64,000 bases of DNA from positions 15,352,501-15,416,500 of the forward strand of contig CM076949.1 of assembly GCA_039566865.1 (NCBI GenBank), given 5' to 3'. Source of the stretch: Aurelia coerulea (lineage: Eukaryota; Cnidaria; Scyphozoa; Semaeostomeae; Ulmaridae). The notes under the pieces were generated by a model. It was not told the DNA's origin and ran no database searches. It worked only from the letters and a program-made list of their open reading frames with translations. Shown piece after piece: positions 63,735 through 64,000 of this stretch. A program made the translations under genes and the position numbers. How positions within the stretch are numbered: position 1 is the stretch's first letter; each line of letters begins with the position of its first letter.

Positions 63735-64000
63735 AATTTCACCCAGTGGAAATCAGGCTTCAAACTATTTTTGAAAGTTTGCCAATGCAGCTTTAGAGTA
63801 ATTATTTCTCTCGTTTAGAACCACTGAGTCAGGCAATGAATTCCAGTCGCTTATGTTTCTTGGTACAAATCAGTTCTTATAAATTTCTATATTGCAGCGC
63901 GTTGTTTTGACACATTTCGAGTTAGAAGAGCATTGTTTTCTGCTAGTTGAATTGGAATCTGGAGTCCCTTGGTACAGCAACCAAGTTGTATACTACCTCA
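63735..64000 (-). pseudogene. LINE RT C-terminal fragment, cut by window edge
   Basis: On the minus strand: PDSNSTSRKQCSSNSKCVKT, TRCNIEIYKN, a TGA, then FVPRNISDWNSLPDSVVLNE and YSKAALANFQK, stop. The WNSLPDSVV...S..aFQ tail is that of LINE ORF2. One in-frame stop. Confidence 0.6.

Overview
ORGANISM. The window is nuclear DNA of a metazoan. The overall flavour is AT-rich, with non-LTR retrotransposons ending in (ATT)n, Penelope-like elements (PLEs) with a C-terminal GIY-YIG domain, a PIF/Harbinger transposon, many Tc1/mariner-like and foldback elements and CR1-type SGNH ORF1 pieces. This suggests a cnidarian, most likely an anthozoan. That placement is inference from family resemblance; no marker gene fixes the species.

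HOST GENES. Almost everything here is transposable-element debris inside very long introns. The one recognisable host gene is on the minus strand: three exons at 43006-43163, 23868-23942 and 14181-14282. They have canonical splice sites and compatible phases and encode a membrane segment followed by the FMN-binding loop IFYGSQTGTAK and the flavodoxin strand ending YDPEDKLVEE. This is the N-terminal part of TYW1 (tRNA 4-demethylwyosine synthase). Its first exon and the radical-SAM part lie outside or were not found. A possible small three-exon gene of unknown function is on the plus strand at 38681-40050, inside a TYW1 intron.

LAYOUT. 1-7.5 kb: LINE tails, two head-to-head (foldback) PLE copies and fragments of a restriction-like-endonuclease LINE, all joined at (TAA)n tracts. 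7.5-12.5 kb: a TA-flanked DNA element, a 69-bp minisatellite of about 20 units and direct repeats on either side of it. 14-20 kb: TYW1 exon, foldback element, PLE ends, two tRNA-like units and a PLE with complete ends, pseudo-LTRs and target duplication but no reverse transcriptase. 20-25 kb: LINE remnants, MITEs, TYW1 exon. 25.4-28.5 kb: Harbinger element with both genes, each broken by one TAG. 28.5-33.3 kb: a CR1-like LINE and an intact 937-codon PLE. 33.3-38.2 kb: a TTAA-flanked element with younger insertions. 40-42.2 kb: a second RLE LINE lying between two (ATT)n tracts. 43-46 kb: TYW1 exon, foldback element with internal repeats, 13-bp minisatellite. 47-48 kb: CR1 ORF1/endonuclease remnant. 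49.2-52 kb: 2.7-kb inverted repeat. 53.5-55.2 kb: a LINE inserted into an SGNH ORF. 56.5-61 kb: palindromes and a LINE cut by two MITEs. 61-64 kb: tandem repeat, a PLE end and a LINE tail.

HOW IT FITS TOGETHER. The most interesting shared feature is a hairpin of the form CTGANGA-N-stem-GAAA found nine times, at PLE ends or in PLE-like sequence. Stem sequences differ between families but always pair, so it behaves like a conserved hammerhead-type RNA element with one extra nucleotide after the CTGANGA box. PLEs and RLE LINEs repeatedly abut (TAA)n tracts, and several neighbours share one tract tail to tail. That pattern fits insertion into earlier microsatellite tails.
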